Positions 1 through 10,200 of a stretch of 64,000 bases of DNA are shown piece after piece; within the stretch, counting starts at the first letter, position 1; each line of letters opens with the position of its first letter. The DNA is from a virus. The notes beneath the pieces were generated by a model. The model was not told the DNA's origin, did not search any database, and saw only the letters and a program-made list of their open reading frames with translations. The stretch covers positions 1 through 64,000 of IMG/VR virus record IMGVR_UViG_3300030098_004191. One strand, 5' to 3'. The position numbers and the translations under genes are program-made.

Positions 1-728
1 ACTGCACTTGCATTAACTCCAGATGGTGATGTAGATATGGCAACAGTAGGAACTTGTGTGTATCCAGATCCATCATTATTAAGGAATATTTCTCTAATAT
101 AACCTGTTGGTTGACTTAAAGATGCTACTGCAGTTGCAGTAGTACCAGAACCAATTAGATTAAGTGTAGTAATAAATCCAGTATCTTGTACCTGTGTATC
201 AATTTCTTCAATATCAGTATCAATAACCTCATCCTCATATTCAAATAGTTCACACTTCAATTCAAAAATATAATTCTTACCTAACTGATAGAAAGGTTGC
301 TCATGCTCTACAAACTTAACTTCAAATAACCTACCTCCTAATGGAAAATATATAAGATCTCCTTCACGAGGTCTTGTATCAACATTAATTTCCTCATCTG
401 GTAATGCAGTAAGAAATGCTGCGATAAAATCTTCAAATCTCTCTTTGGATATTGAGACTACTAATTCATCCCGTAGACTCATTCCAAATTTTGTAAGAAT
501 ATCTCCTTGTCCACCATATCCTTCAAAAGTATTTACATATGCTTCTATTGTGAAATTATCATCAAATTTAGATGCATTCACTTCTTCTATTATAGTTTTT
601 CTATTAACATATTTTCTTGGAATATAAGTTACTTCAACTCCATAAATTTGAAGTTGTTCGTTAATTAGATCTTGAACAAGACGTTGTTCCTGATCGGAGC
701 CTTGGAGAAAAAATGGATTTAATGCCAT
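1..728 (-). CDS. 14: Neck protein gp14, 3' end cut by window edge
   Basis: Reading leftwards from an ATG at 728, the frame stays open to base 1 (242 codons visible). The N-terminus (MALNPFFLQG, then INEQLQIYGVEVTYIPRKYV) matches the conserved start of T4-like gp14, a head-completion/neck protein that joins head to tail. It follows gp13 by six bases, the T4 order 13-14. The visible C-terminal part contains a Gly-Ser-Gly-Tyr bead (DGSGYTQVPTVAIS) like those in the large baseplate proteins of this window, which is not expected in T4 gp14. The stop codon lies outside the window, so the full length is unknown. Confidence 0.88.
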   Translation of the reverse strand, partial: MALNPFFLQGSDQEQRLVQDLINEQLQIYGVEVTYIPRKYVNRKTIIEEVNASKFDDNFTIEAYVNTFEGYGGQGDILTKFGMSLRDELVVSISKERFEDFIAAFLTALPDEEINVDTRPREGDLIYFPLGGRLFEVKFVEHEQPFYQLGKNYIFELKCELFEYEDEVIDTDIEEIDTQVQDTGFITTLNLIGSGTTATAVASLSQPTGYIREIFLNNDGSGYTQVPTVAISTSPSGVNASA

Positions 729-734
729 GACTCA

Positions 735-1613
735 CTAACCTATAAAATCATAAGGAGGTAATTCAAACTCTTCTTTCATTCTTTGTCTGAGTTCTTCTAT
801 TTCTTTTACTCCATCATCATAAATTTCTCTACCATTAAGTTCGACTCCACCTGCTAGTTTTGTTCCTCTAAATTTCAATAAATTTTGACCCCATTGTTTT
901 TTAATCAATGCAGTAACATACTGTTTTAGGAAAAGATCATTAAACATATTTTCATATACATGTGGATTTATTGCCCTATAACAATCAAGAATTAACCAAT
1001 TACCATCACTTTCAGATCCCCAATCAATATCCAGATATAATCTATTTTGCCTTTTATTGAATCTTATTTGCTTATCTGTAGTTAATAACATATCAATATC
1101 TTCAAGATATGTTTTTGTCATAGCATATTGCATCAATTCCACTGAATTGAAATAATATAGATCATTTAAGAATAATTGATATTTAATACTAAACATTCCA
1201 CCAGAAATAGAACTAGTATCAAATTTAAATATCTTTTCTACACCAAGAACTTCTTCTGGAACTTGTAAGAAATTAGAAGTTTCATACCAATTAGAAGTTG
1301 TAGTTCCATAACCAGCTATAGATGTGGATATACCAGAGGTATTAACAATACCATGACCAGTACCTGTACCACCCATTGTGGTTGTAGTTGTACCGTGTGC
1401 TTTTCCTCTATTAATATCTTCTTCAGAAATTCTATACTTAAGATACATTCTTTCAACACCATCAAAATGACGTTCATTGAAATATTGAATACCATCATCA
1501 ATAGCATCTTCTACCTGCTCATCAGCAACATTAATCTCTAATACTGGAGCACCTAATCTTCTAAGGCAATATTCTTTTAGGCCACCCCTGTTACTTACAC
1601 TATGTCCTACCAT
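735..1613 (-). CDS. 13: Neck protein gp13
   Basis: 292 aa. Similar to T4-like gp13, a neck protein that acts with gp14 in head completion before tail attachment. The N-terminus has the typical YCLRRLGAPVLEINV segment followed by the acidic helix DEQVEDAIDDGIQYFNERH. A Thr/Gly-rich insert near residues 73-107 (TTTTTMGGTGTGHG and following) looks like a flexible loop. The C-terminus is strongly charged and helical. It sits directly upstream of gene 14 and 15 bases downstream of a small coiled-coil gene. The ATG at 1613 is the only sensible start. Confidence 0.9.
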   Translation of the reverse strand: MVGHSVSNRGGLKEYCLRRLGAPVLEINVADEQVEDAIDDGIQYFNERHFDGVERMYLKYRISEEDINRGKAHGTTTTTMGGTGTGHGIVNTSGISTSIAGYGTTTSNWYETSNFLQVPEEVLGVEKIFKFDTSSISGGMFSIKYQLFLNDLYYFNSVELMQYAMTKTYLEDIDMLLTTDKQIRFNKRQNRLYLDIDWGSESDGNWLILDCYRAINPHVYENMFNDLFLKQYVTALIKKQWGQNLLKFRGTKLAGGVELNGREIYDDGVKEIEELRQRMKEEFELPPYDFIG

Positions 1614-1628
1614 TACTCTGCCTCGATT

Positions 1629-1856
1629 TTAGTTACTGGTTTCGCCATCTTCTTCGATATCTGCTAATAGATTGTCGTATTTTTCTTGCAATTCTGCTAA
1701 ATTAGCAAGAAGTTCTTTCTTTTCATCTAAAAAATCTTGTGTAACAGTATGTAATTTTGCTTCAAGTAATACATTTTGATTTGAAATTTGTGAAAGTTTT
1801 TGATTATAAAGTTTAATCAAAACATTCACATCAACGTCAGTTTGATTATTTGTCAT
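1629..1856 (-). CDS. Small coiled-coil protein
   Basis: 75 aa, acidic, mostly heptad-like helix (LIKLYNQKLSQISNQNVLLE, then ELLANLAELQEKYDNLLAD). I do not recognise the family beyond it being a short coiled-coil protein. It lies between a fibre-like gene and gp13, 6 bases after the former, so it is probably co-transcribed with late structural genes. It could be a chaperone or a minor structural component; neither is shown by the sequence. Confidence 0.7.
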   Translation of the reverse strand: MTNNQTDVDVNVLIKLYNQKLSQISNQNVLLEAKLHTVTQDFLDEKKELLANLAELQEKYDNLLADIEEDGETSN

Positions 1857-1862
1857 AATTTA

Positions 1863-3473
1863 TTAGAAAGTTCCTCCATCGAGAGTAGTTGTCCAAGTTG
1901 GTGTTCCAGCTGCATTAGTAGTTAGAACATAATTTGAGGTGCTAATACCAGCAGCAGGTGCTACTGTTGAATTTTGCAATCCATTAGCATCAAAGTATAC
2001 CACACCACTAGTGGCATAATCACCAGATTGATAGTAAATACCTTTAATATCTAGGAAACCTTTTGTTCCACTAACTACACTAGCATTGATAGTTGCATCA
2101 GGAATAAATGTCCATTTTTGTGTAGAATCATCATATCCAAAGAAACCACTCTTACTATTACCTACACCAGAACTGGTATTGTAATCAAATGAAATACCAC
2201 GATCAGTGTTAGTGTCATAAGCATGAGTAACAGTTACTTGAGTAGTAGTAACTATACCTGCAGTAGTTGTTCCGTTAATAAAGACTGTACCAATTCCTGA
2301 TCCACTAGCTGGTGGAATATATGAATGAACAGTTGTTGTACCTGCACCAGGTAATCCTGTAGCAGTAAGAGTATCATTAGTATTAATACCTACAACAGAA
2401 TCAAGTACAATTGTTGAAGTACCAGAACCAACTGCTGTCATAACAGTTCTCTTACTGGTTACATCACCAACCTTCATTATAGCATCATTAATTGTTACAT
2501 TAGTGGAATTAACAGATGTGGTTGTACCATCTACCTGTAAGTCACCTTTAACAATTACTGTACCTTCATTACTTAACCCATCTGGATATGGGTCAATGTA
2601 CATTATATTACCACCACCAGATTTGGTATGAATAACATTGGATGAAATACCAATATTATCAATTCTCACTCCACCAGTAAAGGTAGAGAATCCAGTAACA
2701 TTTACAAAATTAAATGTAGAAATACCAGTTACTTTTGCATTTCTTGCAGTGAATTCATCAAATACTAGATCATCTAGTACATATAAGTCACCACCAACAT
2801 ATAAGTCACCACCAGTAGTTGTTATACCACCACCAGATGATAATGTTGTAATACCAACAGTATGGGTCATTCCACCCACATTGAGGTTCTTCTCTATACC
2901 AACACCACCCTCAGTAATAACTGATCCTGTATCTTTACTGGTAGATTGTGTAACAATATTAAATCTAACGTCAGCACCAGTAAATGTTAATTGATCTGTA
3001 CCATTTTCATCATATTCTATCTTAGAATCTGCAGCAGCAGCTCCATCTGCACCACCACCAAATCCGATGAAAGTGTCATCAGGAATCATTACCTCACCCG
3101 ATCCATTCGGATTAAAGATAATATCACCATCAGTATTACTTGATGATAATGTATTTGAATCTAACGTTAAATTATCTACGTTCCATTGATCAACTTTTCT
3201 GTTCTGGTCAAGAATTGCAACAAATCCATTAGCAGCAGTCGTTGGGTTTGTTTGACCTGCGACTAAACCTGGTCCAGTACTTAATAAATCTGTGAAATAT
3301 CTACCACCAATTACATCAACATCTCCACCTAGACCACCCTGATCTCCAACAAATAATCTATATCCTTTATCACCGTGGGTTCCTACACCATCTGTATACG
3401 CTAATTCACCAAAATTCAGAGCAGAAGGAGCAGCCGTTCCTGTAGATCGCTTTACCCTTATAATACTTGCCAT
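1863..3473 (-). CDS. Fibre-like virion protein with Mtd-like N-terminus
   Basis: 536 aa. The first 30 residues (IIRVKRSTGTAAPSALNFGE, then LAYT) resemble the N-terminal segment of phage receptor-binding proteins of the major tropism determinant type, where it anchors the fibre. The rest is Gly/Thr/Ser-rich beta-repeat sequence with recurring TGISTF and GGDLYVGGDLYV blocks, typical of trimeric fibre shafts. No chaperone end and no enzymatic motif is visible. Its place between small virion proteins and gp13 corresponds to the gp11/gp12/wac region of T4. Host-receptor binding or whisker function is inference. Confidence 0.72.
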   Translation of the reverse strand: MASIIRVKRSTGTAAPSALNFGELAYTDGVGTHGDKGYRLFVGDQGGLGGDVDVIGGRYFTDLLSTGPGLVAGQTNPTTAANGFVAILDQNRKVDQWNVDNLTLDSNTLSSSNTDGDIIFNPNGSGEVMIPDDTFIGFGGGADGAAAADSKIEYDENGTDQLTFTGADVRFNIVTQSTSKDTGSVITEGGVGIEKNLNVGGMTHTVGITTLSSGGGITTTGGDLYVGGDLYVLDDLVFDEFTARNAKVTGISTFNFVNVTGFSTFTGGVRIDNIGISSNVIHTKSGGGNIMYIDPYPDGLSNEGTVIVKGDLQVDGTTTSVNSTNVTINDAIMKVGDVTSKRTVMTAVGSGTSTIVLDSVVGINTNDTLTATGLPGAGTTTVHSYIPPASGSGIGTVFINGTTTAGIVTTTQVTVTHAYDTNTDRGISFDYNTSSGVGNSKSGFFGYDDSTQKWTFIPDATINASVVSGTKGFLDIKGIYYQSGDYATSGVVYFDANGLQNSTVAPAAGISTSNYVLTTNAAGTPTWTTTLDGGTF

Positions 3474-3475
3474 GA

Positions 3476-3703
3476 CTAGAAACTACCTCCGTTAATGTCT
3501 AAATTTTGAGTTGCTCCTGGAGTTAATTCTAATGTTGCATCCCACTTTCCAGTTGTTCCATTATATACAAGAACCATGCCATTCGTAGCTCCAGCCGCAT
3601 TAACATCAGATAAACCACCTAATGTCATTGATTGACTTCCTGCAATAGAAGAAACAACCTTTACAGCATTTTGCTGACCGACTCTAACTTTAATATCTGG
3701 CAT
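3476..3703 (-). CDS. Small virion-associated protein
   Basis: 75 aa. The sequence (MPDIKVRVGQQNAVKVVSSI..., then LGGLSDVNAAGATNGMVLVY) is a short Gly/Val-rich beta-type protein with a fibre-repeat flavour in its second half. Its start overlaps the stop of the upstream gene by one base (TAATG), which points to translational coupling. Neighbours on both sides are structural, so a baseplate or fibre-associated role is inferred; I do not know a named family. Confidence 0.65.
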   Translation of the reverse strand: MPDIKVRVGQQNAVKVVSSIAGSQSMTLGGLSDVNAAGATNGMVLVYNGTTGKWDATLELTPGATQNLDINGGSF

Positions 3704-4044
3704 TATTGTGTCACTCCTTTCCTAACAAGAACAGACCCTTCTACCACACTAGTTGTCGTATTACTACTATCAGTTATTAATACATTATAAACATGTCTCC
3801 CTGGAGATAAATCTGCAGTTTGAGAAGTAGTAAGTCCTACAGTTACTGTCCCATCATTAACATTTAATACGGCAGCATTCAAATCAGTAAAAGTTGGTGC
3901 TGCTGGATGCTTTCTCATCTGTGATCTAACTGTATATCCAGTCAGATTTAAAGCGGAATTTGAACCACTATCTTCTAATGTGAATGTTTGTGAAAACGTA
4001 GCACCAGTGTTTATAACAAGGTTACTAACATAAACAGCTGCCAT
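3703..4044 (-). CDS. Ig-like/baseplate-upper-type small structural protein
   Basis: 113 aa, predicted all-beta: TFSQTFTLEDSGSNSALNLT, then GYTVRSQMRKHP, then DGTVTVGLTTSQTADLSPGR and HVYNVLITDSS. The layout (gain of a Thr-rich strand, GYTVRSQMR, then SPGRHVYNV) is like small beta-sandwich domains found at the N-terminus of some phage baseplate upper proteins. It has its own late promoter at 4071-4078 (TATAAATA on the minus strand). It probably heads the late transcription unit that continues to genes 13 and 14. The exact role is unknown. Confidence 0.68.
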   Translation of the reverse strand: MAAVYVSNLVINTGATFSQTFTLEDSGSNSALNLTGYTVRSQMRKHPAAPTFTDLNAAVLNVNDGTVTVGLTTSQTADLSPGRHVYNVLITDSSNTTTSVVEGSVLVRKGVTQ

Positions 4045-4070
4045 TTAATATAAAATCTGGATCTAAAGTA

Positions 4071-4078
4071 TATTTATA
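4071..4078 (-). promoter_or_regulatory. T4-like late promoter (TATAAATA)
   Basis: Perfect match to the T4 late promoter octamer TATAAATA on the minus strand, 27 bases before the ATG at 4044. It lies in the gap between the 67-aa and 113-aa genes, where a late start would serve the small structural genes and 13/14. Confidence 0.7.
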
Positions 4079-4081
4079 CTC

Positions 4082-4285
4082 CTAACATCCTTTATCCCTA
4101 ACAATCTCTTTTAACAATCCTTTAATCTCAGCAATGTCTGATTTTATCTCTTCAATTTCATCCCTTTCGGTTCTTTTTTTAGATTTAGTCTTTATGTATT
4201 GAGAATATCCAATAGAATCTGTGCTAATAATAGCTCCAGATTCTTCATCTCTATATAAATTTTTATGATCTTTTACAGGGATCAT
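4082..4285 (-). CDS. Small charged helical protein
   Basis: 67 aa, with an N-terminal part IPVKDHKNLYRDEESGAIIS followed by a Lys/Glu-rich helix (RDEIEEIKSDIAEIKGLLKE). It overlaps the stop of the 2384-aa gene upstream by four bases (ATGA), so it is likely translated by coupling. Small proteins of this kind accompany baseplate genes in marine T4-like phages; I recognise no function. Confidence 0.65.
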   Translation of the reverse strand: MIPVKDHKNLYRDEESGAIISTDSIGYSQYIKTKSKKRTERDEIEEIKSDIAEIKGLLKEIVRDKGC

Positions 4286-7200
4286 GCTAAAGCAAGAACT
4301 CTTAGATCTTGTAATTTAGGTGGATTTGCTTCATCACTTCCACTAAACACAATCTTTATTCTAAATCCAGTAAATTCATCAAGTTCATCAACACTAAATT
4401 GATACTCATTAAATTCACCATCTCTACTTGCCCCTACAAAAGCATCTGGTAATCCACTATTACGTGTTACATCGATGATTTCATCACCAAATCCATCACC
4501 ATCAGTATCTCTTAGATTATCATATCCAGGGAATAACTCATAACCTTGTTCGACTCCACCAGAATCCGTTCTAAGCAATTGATATAAAACCCTAAAGTCA
4601 GAACTATCCTTTCTATGAGCACCAACTAAAACCTTCAATGATGTTGCAGGTTGTTTTAATTCAATCATCTTAGAAATATAACAAGCAGCATGAGGATCAC
4701 CAGTAATCTGATTAGATCTAGGATCTGATGCATAATCATCAACAGGTTTGTTGAGTTTGCTTCTTTCTAAGATAAAGGATATACCTTGCTTAGTATCTAA
4801 CACTGGAGATGTTTGATTGTTACTTGAAGTAAATCTAATTGAAGCCGTTACAGATCTATTCTTAGGTAAAGCAGATAATCTAGTATTTTCATTAATTTGA
4901 GAACAAAGTAATCGTGTAGATGATAATCTATTGTATTCATTAATTTCTACATTCTCATACCCCTGATCCCTGAATGATATTTCAGATCCACCAGCACTTG
5001 TACCAGAAACTGTTCTTAATTGAGCATTAACCGTTGTACCTTCACCAGGTGTAATAATATTAAATGATGGGATAATACCATTGAATTGTAAATTTTGTGA
5101 TGCAAATATATTATTTCCACCAACAGATCTTTCATCAGTAAATGATAGTAATCCATCACCCTGAGTCATAGAATTTGCCACATTACCATTTTGTGATCCA
5201 CGATCAATTTCTAGATAATATTTGTCAATATCACTAGCATTACTTAAAGTCGCATTACTAGGTAAATTATGATCAGTATTAATACCTGTCAATGAAATAC
5301 CATTTAATTCATACTTCTTAGAAACAGCACCAATAACATGTTGTCTTGGAAGAGTTCCTTCACAACCTCTTGTTGCAATACCTAATACTCCATTTCCAAT
5401 ACTGTTATAGAACATAATTTCACTTTCAACTCTAACATATCCAGAAGTTGCAGCTTCTCCATTCCATGTTGAGAATGAGGTAGTATCTGCAAATCCTATA
5501 TTACCTGTTTCACTAATACTAATTGGAGTTGTTGTAAGAATAGGAGGACCATTTGGTTCAATATCAGCCAGAGTAACTAAGTTATTATCTGCTTCCATAC
5601 CATGATTGTATTGAGTAACCTCAATAACATTACCATTATACAGATCACTTACTACACTAGAAGATGTAATATCAGTATTTGCAGCACCAACTGCAGTTCC
5701 TGCATCGTTAAACCAGACTAGATCTTTACCAGTTGTAAATTCTTCACCTTGAACATTCGTCAAGTATAGTGTATCAATCTTACTAGTACCACTAACTGTT
5801 ATAACACATCCAGCACCTTTTTGAACATTAGAAGTTTGAATTCCAATAGTATCACCAGCCACATATCCACTACCTTCGGTTGTAGTTAAAGTAACACCAG
5901 TAATAACACCACCAGTTATACCAGTAACATTAACTAAAGCACCAGATCCACTACCAGTAATAGCATAGGTAGGAACATTATTGGCAGTAGCACCATATCC
6001 TTTACCACCATTGGCAATAGATATACTATTAGCTGGTCCACCAGTTTTCTCAATATAACCATAGATTCCTGCTCCATTATCTTCACTAACTTTTCTACCA
6101 ACATTAAGTTGTGCTTGCATATCACCACTAGTAACTGGAGTAATTCCAACTTTTAATTTTCTTGGTAAAGTTTTAATTGTATTTGGAAGCAATCTTGGTA
6201 TTACATTATTTCTCTTTCCAAGTGATGGATTGTAGAAATAAGCATTACCTGCATTTGAAGTAAACTCTGCCTTATAAAGTTTAAACTTCATATCTTCAAA
6301 CTGACTTGGAGACCAAATAGTACCATTTTGAGACTTAAATAAACTTCCTCCCAAGTACTGACGTGTAACCATAACACTCTCAGCATCTGGTAAGGTTGTT
6401 GTATTAACTGTTCTTTCACCCATCTTAGCAATCCAAGATTCATAAAGATCAGAAGTTGGTGCAAGAAGTACCAACGCATACTCAGTATCTGGCTCTAACC
6501 AAATTGGAGATGGGAATTTAACATTAGTTGCAACTGTTCCATCTGTAGATGTATTAATCTGAGATGGTTCAAGTGTAACTGCTGCAAATTCTTGAACTAA
6601 TGTAGCTGTTGGTGTTCCCAATTCTACTGTTCTAAGTTCTACTCTTAATTTCTGTGAGGCATCTTTATTCGCCATGAATATGTCAACAGAAGTCAAGAAA
6701 CATCCAGAATTAACATCGGTAGTAAATGATTGTGCAAGAGGGTCACATCTACGTGGTGGTGGGGGTGGTGGAACAACTCTAACTAAGGTTTGACTGTAAA
6801 TATCAACTATTCCACTTGTACGGTAAGTAGTTTCACCACTACTAATTAAAAGACTTCCTGGTAATGGTTCAGCATTTGATTCACTTGATGTTAATTTAAA
6901 TGATCTAGTACCAGTTCTAAATCTTAAGCTTGGGGGTGGAGTTGCTAATGGATTTCTAAACCAGAATGCTCCAAATAAGTCACCAAATGTATCTGCAACT
7001 AATTTAACATCAGAAATAGTTGCTTGAGCACCACTTGTTGCACCAATTAATACTGTACCTTTTTCAACATATCCAAAATATTTACCTTGTGCCTCTTCTA
7101 CTAATGATGCAACATCTACGTTCACAACTGTAGAAGATGCTGCATATGAAGTAGATAAATCAATTGATGTATTATATGGATTGGCATTAAATGTTGTTGT

Positions 7201-10200
7201 TGGATCTAATGCTGGACCAGTTTTATGATTTGGTTGACATGTTCTAAATGATGCAACAAGTGTTGATCCATTATATGCCTCTATAGTTTCTCCATTACTG
7301 AAAATACCAGTATCCATAGAAACTTCCAGTAACTTAGGTACAATATCAATACCACTGGTTCCATCGAAGAATGGGTAGAATTTAGCAACAGGTCTTAATG
7401 CATTTGCACTAAATGCAACGTTTCTGGAGCGAATGTGAGTATCTGGTTCACTACCAATTTGAACTGTATCAATGTATTCTCCAACAAATCCACCTCTTTC
7501 GCCAGTTACTGTTCTTTCACCACCGTCAACATAAACATTTCTAACCCAAGTATCAGTTGATGGATTTAATTCTATAAATCCAATATATTCAACCATATTA
7601 AATGGGTTTACATTCTCAACTCTAGATGCTAATGGTTGTTCAATCCAACCTTTTTCATCATATTTAAGTGTTATTAAATCTCCAGTTTTTTGTAAATTAG
7701 AATCTAAAAGATTAAGATTTGATGAGAAATCTGCAGTCTCAGTATTAATATCAGGAGATAGTGCTAATTCAGGTTTAACTGTAAAGAAATCTAGAGGAAC
7801 ACGTAATTCCTTATCATCAGTCTTAATATCAACCTTACAGTCATCATTACCAACATCTACAAATGCATTACTCTTAAAGTCATCTACAAAGAAACCAGTC
7901 TTAAATCTAGAAAGACCATCTGCATCTTGTACTTGTAAAGTTTTAGTATCAAGCTCTAAAAGACTTAAAGATGTAGTTATTTCTAAATTCTCAACCCTAT
8001 CTTCAATCTTACCAATATCTCTCATGGTATATCTTCTATTATCCACTAAAACTACTCTAGCATCGTCTGGATCATAGAGATATGCAGGTAATATGATATT
8101 TGCAACATGCATTGAATTATCAATGGTTGCTGGAACTCCTGGTTCCAATGAACCAACTCCTTGAATTATTTCAAACTGACCTCTCTTATCACGAGCAACA
8201 CCATCTTCATCTAATCCTGGTGTAAGAACTAGTTTATCGATTCTTGGTAGATAGTAACTCATTCCAAGAACAGCACCTTCACCTGGAGCAACTACTAATG
8301 TTGGATTAACACCAGCAGTACCAAATAGTCTACTTTGCCATGCAAATGGACTAGAAGTTGCAGTTGATCCCCAATCTTGAACTCTTGGTCTAAAATCAAT
8401 AGTATCAGATGCTCTTAATCCATCTTTTAAATGAGGTATATCTTGGCCAAATCTTTCATCATCATATGATGCAACAGTATAAACATCTCCAGCATCTCCA
8501 GCTGGAACTTGATATTGGTTATAGACTATCAATAATTGGCTAGTAGGAGGGGCAAATGTACTTCTTCTAACTATTCTAGAATAATCATAATACTGCTCTC
8601 TTTGACCTTTATCTAAAGTAAACTTATCAGTAATATTTAAATAACTACCTAATGTTGTATTGATTAAATTAGCAATAATATTAGATTCTTGGAATGTAAC
8701 AGTTTCCCCAATAATAAATTTCTTATCATTCAAATAACCAATTTCTATTTGTGTTGCAGAATCTCTTGATGTTATTTGAGCAACAGCACCACTTGTAGAT
8801 CCAACAACTCTTTCACCAAGAATAGAATTAGTATTTAATCCCAATCCACCAACAAAAATTAACTTGTCTAGAATAGGTACATTACCATCTAAGGATTCAT
8901 ATATGCCAACAATATTTGCAACATCAGGAACATTTAATGATATTTCTTTATCTTGAACTCTAAGCCCATAAAATTTATTTTCAGTTAATCCATTTGAAAC
9001 TGTAGATACGCCAACTATTGTCTTATTTACAGACATTCTTTCACTTCTTACATAAACTTTCTGCTTACTTTGAATAGCATCTTTTCTTATTGTCGTATTA
9101 ACTATAACATCTTTAGATGCTGTACATCCTGTAATAGTTGCTGTTAAACCACCATTAGTTAATGTAAATTGGTCTGATGTTAGATCTTCAATAGTACCAT
9201 CAGCATCATAATGTATAGAATATCTTTCTGCATCAAATGCACTATAAAATGCACTTGATATTCCACTATCAGCTATATTAAATGATAATACTCCAGTACC
9301 ACTAGTAGTTTTACCAGTTATTGCCTTTGTTACTAATAATGTAGAACCTGTAAGATTTACATCAGAAACATCATTAAAACCTAATGGTGCATAGAGTCCA
9401 GAACTCTCATTATTGAGAATAGTAGGAGTCATAACTCTAAGTCCAGTTGGAGATACTGTAGTTGTAGGTAATCCACCATCAGTAACACCTGTGATGGTAC
9501 TAACTCCAGCAACAGTCATTGAAAGACCATCTGCTTCAACAGAAACCACTCTGTTAAATGTTTCTAAACCATTATGAGCAGCATCTTGTATTGGATATGA
9601 AATAATAGAATCACTTCTAATACCTAAGAAATTCCTACCTGGTGCTGTAACTGCACCAGCTGCTGTTATGGAAATTTCATCACCAGCACCAAATCCTTTA
9701 GGAGTTTTTCCTTGTAAAACAGTATCGGCACTAAAATCTTTAGTATAACCACTATATGCTGCTGTAGCTTGATATACAGATTTAATATCTGATACTTCCC
9801 AAACTTTTACTGATACGGTACTTCTAGTAACTGATTCATCGTCATTAATTATTATTTGCTCTCCTTCAATAAAAGTACCAGAAGTTTGTGTTACATTAAT
9901 AGCAGTTCCACCACCACCTGCTCCTACAGAAAATCCAGTTGCACCACTACTTACACCTCTAATATATGAAGTAGCTGGCATTTCTGTATTAGATAATGCT
10001 AAATTTACAGTTAAATATTGATAAGTTTGAATATCAAAAAGATATAAATCCCAAGATGTAGATGCATTAGTATATGCTGCATCAGTTACACCAAAAGAAT
10101 AAACTCTAGCTTTTCCTATTACTGTTGATCCAGTTGGTTTAGCATTAGTAACACCATTCTTTTTCCTATAATTGATTAAATCAATTGTATTAGCATCATT

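Noticed and set aside
445-627. Plus-strand open frame of 60 aa
   Set aside because: Lies wholly inside gene 14 on the other strand and has no ribosome site or plausible composition.
2638-2994. Plus-strand open frame of 118 aa, Pro/Val-rich
   Set aside because: Complement of Gly/Thr-rich fibre repeats, which produces long Pro-rich frames on the other strand; no ribosome site.
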